Shown here one piece after another: positions 4,853-5,585 of a stretch of 5,585 bases of DNA. The notes beneath the pieces were generated by a model that had not been told where the DNA came from, ran no database searches, and saw nothing but the letters and a program-made list of their open reading frames with translations. The stretch comes from Bacillota bacterium. GTDB taxonomy: Bacteria > Bacillota > Clostridia > Christensenellales > SZUA-584. Numbering within the stretch: the stretch's first letter is position 1; every line of letters begins with the position of its first letter. A program made the position numbers and the translations under genes. Location of the stretch: assembly GCA_023396555.1 (NCBI GenBank), contig JAEWWC010000112.1:1-5585 (forward strand). Direction: 5' to 3'.

Positions 4853-5585
4853 TTGAATATGGATATTAATGCGCTGGGGTTCTCCCTCGCGCTTTTTGAG
4901 GCCGCACATGCCGAAGGGCAGATGCCTGGACGCGTGGCGGCGCAGTCCCATGGCATCTGCCACGTGCTTACCCCTGATGGCGAAACGGACGCACGCAGTT
5001 CGGGACGGTTGTTGTATGAATCGGCGTTGTTGCCGGTGGTGGGCGACTATGTGCTGCTGGACGCTGACGGCGTGATACGCCGTGTGATGGAACGCCGTAG
5101 CGCGTTCGTGCGCCGCTCAAAGGGCGAACAGCAGGTCGTGGCGGCGAACATCGATACGGTATTCGTCTGCATGGGTCTGGACAGGGATTTCAACATCCGG
5201 CGACTGGAACGCTATCTCGCCGTCGCATGGGACAGCGGTGCGCTGCCTGTTGTTGTGCTGACAAAGGCGGACATTTGCGAAGATGTGCCCGCGAAGCGTA
5301 TGGAAGCTGAAGACGCAGCGCCCGGCGTGGATGTCATCGTCTCTCCAAACGAGCTGGAGCGGCTGAAGGGCTACATCGCTGGCTGCACGGTGGCGTTCAT
5401 CGGCTCGTCGGGCATCGGCAAGTCCACGCTGATCAACCGGCTGGCCGGCAATGAGCTACTGGCAACGGGCGGGACGCGCCGCGACGGCAAGGGCCGCCAC
5501 ACGACGACAGCGCGGAACCTGCTGCCGCTGCTGGGCGGTGCGGTGATCGACACGCCGGGCATGCGCGAGCTGGGCATTGAACGCG
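4853..5585 (+). CDS. rsgA: Ribosome small subunit-dependent GTPase A (RsgA), 3' end cut by window edge
   Basis: RsgA is a circularly permuted GTPase that binds the 30S subunit late in its assembly and checks the decoding region; it acts in the cytoplasm. The frame is open to the window edge (~244 of a usual ~290-300 residues), so the C-terminal zinc-binding domain is outside. Numbering from the ATG at 4859: an OB-fold region from about 20 to 75 (PGRVAA at 23-28, VVGDYVLLDADG at 60-71), NIDTVFVCMGLDRDFNIRRLERYL (97-120, the family signature segment), G4 as TKAD (135-138, Thr in place of Asn), G1 GSSGIGKST (182-190), G2 in HTTT (214-217) and G3 DTPG (231-234). The order G4-G1-G2-G3 is the hallmark of this family. 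The start is probably TTG at 4853, since GGAGG (4839-4843) lies 9 nt from it but 15 nt from the ATG. It is expressed from the promoter at 4680-4707 through a leader with candidate attenuator stems. Confidence 0.93.
   Translation, partial: MNMDINALGFSLALFEAAHAEGQMPGRVAAQSHGICHVLTPDGETDARSSGRLLYESALLPVVGDYVLLDADGVIRRVMERRSAFVRRSKGEQQVVAANIDTVFVCMGLDRDFNIRRLERYLAVAWDSGALPVVVLTKADICEDVPAKRMEAEDAAPGVDVIVSPNELERLKGYIAGCTVAFIGSSGIGKSTLINRLAGNELLATGGTRRDGKGRHTTTARNLLPLLGGAVIDTPGMRELGIER

Noticed and set aside
4708..4956. 82-residue minus-strand frame across the rsgA leader
   Set aside because: It overlaps the promoter, leader and rsgA start on the opposite strand, with no recognisable protein family or ribosome binding site.

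Overview
The window looks like a chromosomal segment of an anaerobic Gram-positive bacterium, most likely a fairly GC-rich member of the Clostridia (Bacillota). The grounds are the mix of an acyl-CoA dehydratase activase-related protein, a B12-binding radical SAM protein, a lipobox lipoprotein and an RsgA GTPase, together with strong AGGAGG-type ribosome binding sites and SigA-like promoters. No marker allows a genus call. Two genes run off the edges of the window.

Layout: (1) 1-745, minus strand, is the N-terminal ~248 residues of an acyl-CoA dehydratase activase-related protein (DUF2229/COG3580 type), with a good SigA-like promoter at 793-821. (2) 932-2032, minus strand, is a complete 366-residue protein with a two-part, winged-helix-like N-terminus and a C-terminal TIR-like domain. 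Sampled lines have about one third GC against nearly 60% in neighbouring genes, it has its own promoter, and it looks like a horizontally acquired single-gene defence effector. (3) 2176-3657, minus strand, is a complete 493-residue B12-binding radical SAM protein of the DUF4070-like type. (4) 3658-3872 is a divergent control region with a perfect 12-bp palindrome and two very small upstream reading frames. (5) 3873-4670, plus strand, is a lipoprotein with a bacterial Ig-like C-terminal domain. (6) 4671-4852 is a dense regulatory leader: an extended -10 promoter, an 18-codon reading frame with a strong Shine-Dalgarno, and mutually exclusive RNA stems, one of which masks the next gene's Shine-Dalgarno. 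(7) 4853-5585, plus strand, is the 5' part of rsgA, with a probable TTG start.

The genes do not form one pathway. The three minus-strand genes are separated by 143-186 nt, and at least two have their own promoter, so they are probably independent units. The items most worth following up are the TIR-like protein in its AT-rich insert and the apparent translational switch ahead of rsgA, in which translation of a short leader peptide would decide whether an anti-Shine-Dalgarno arm is free. No tRNA, rRNA, CRISPR array, transposase or integrase was seen, and no intergenic stretch exceeds 300 bases.
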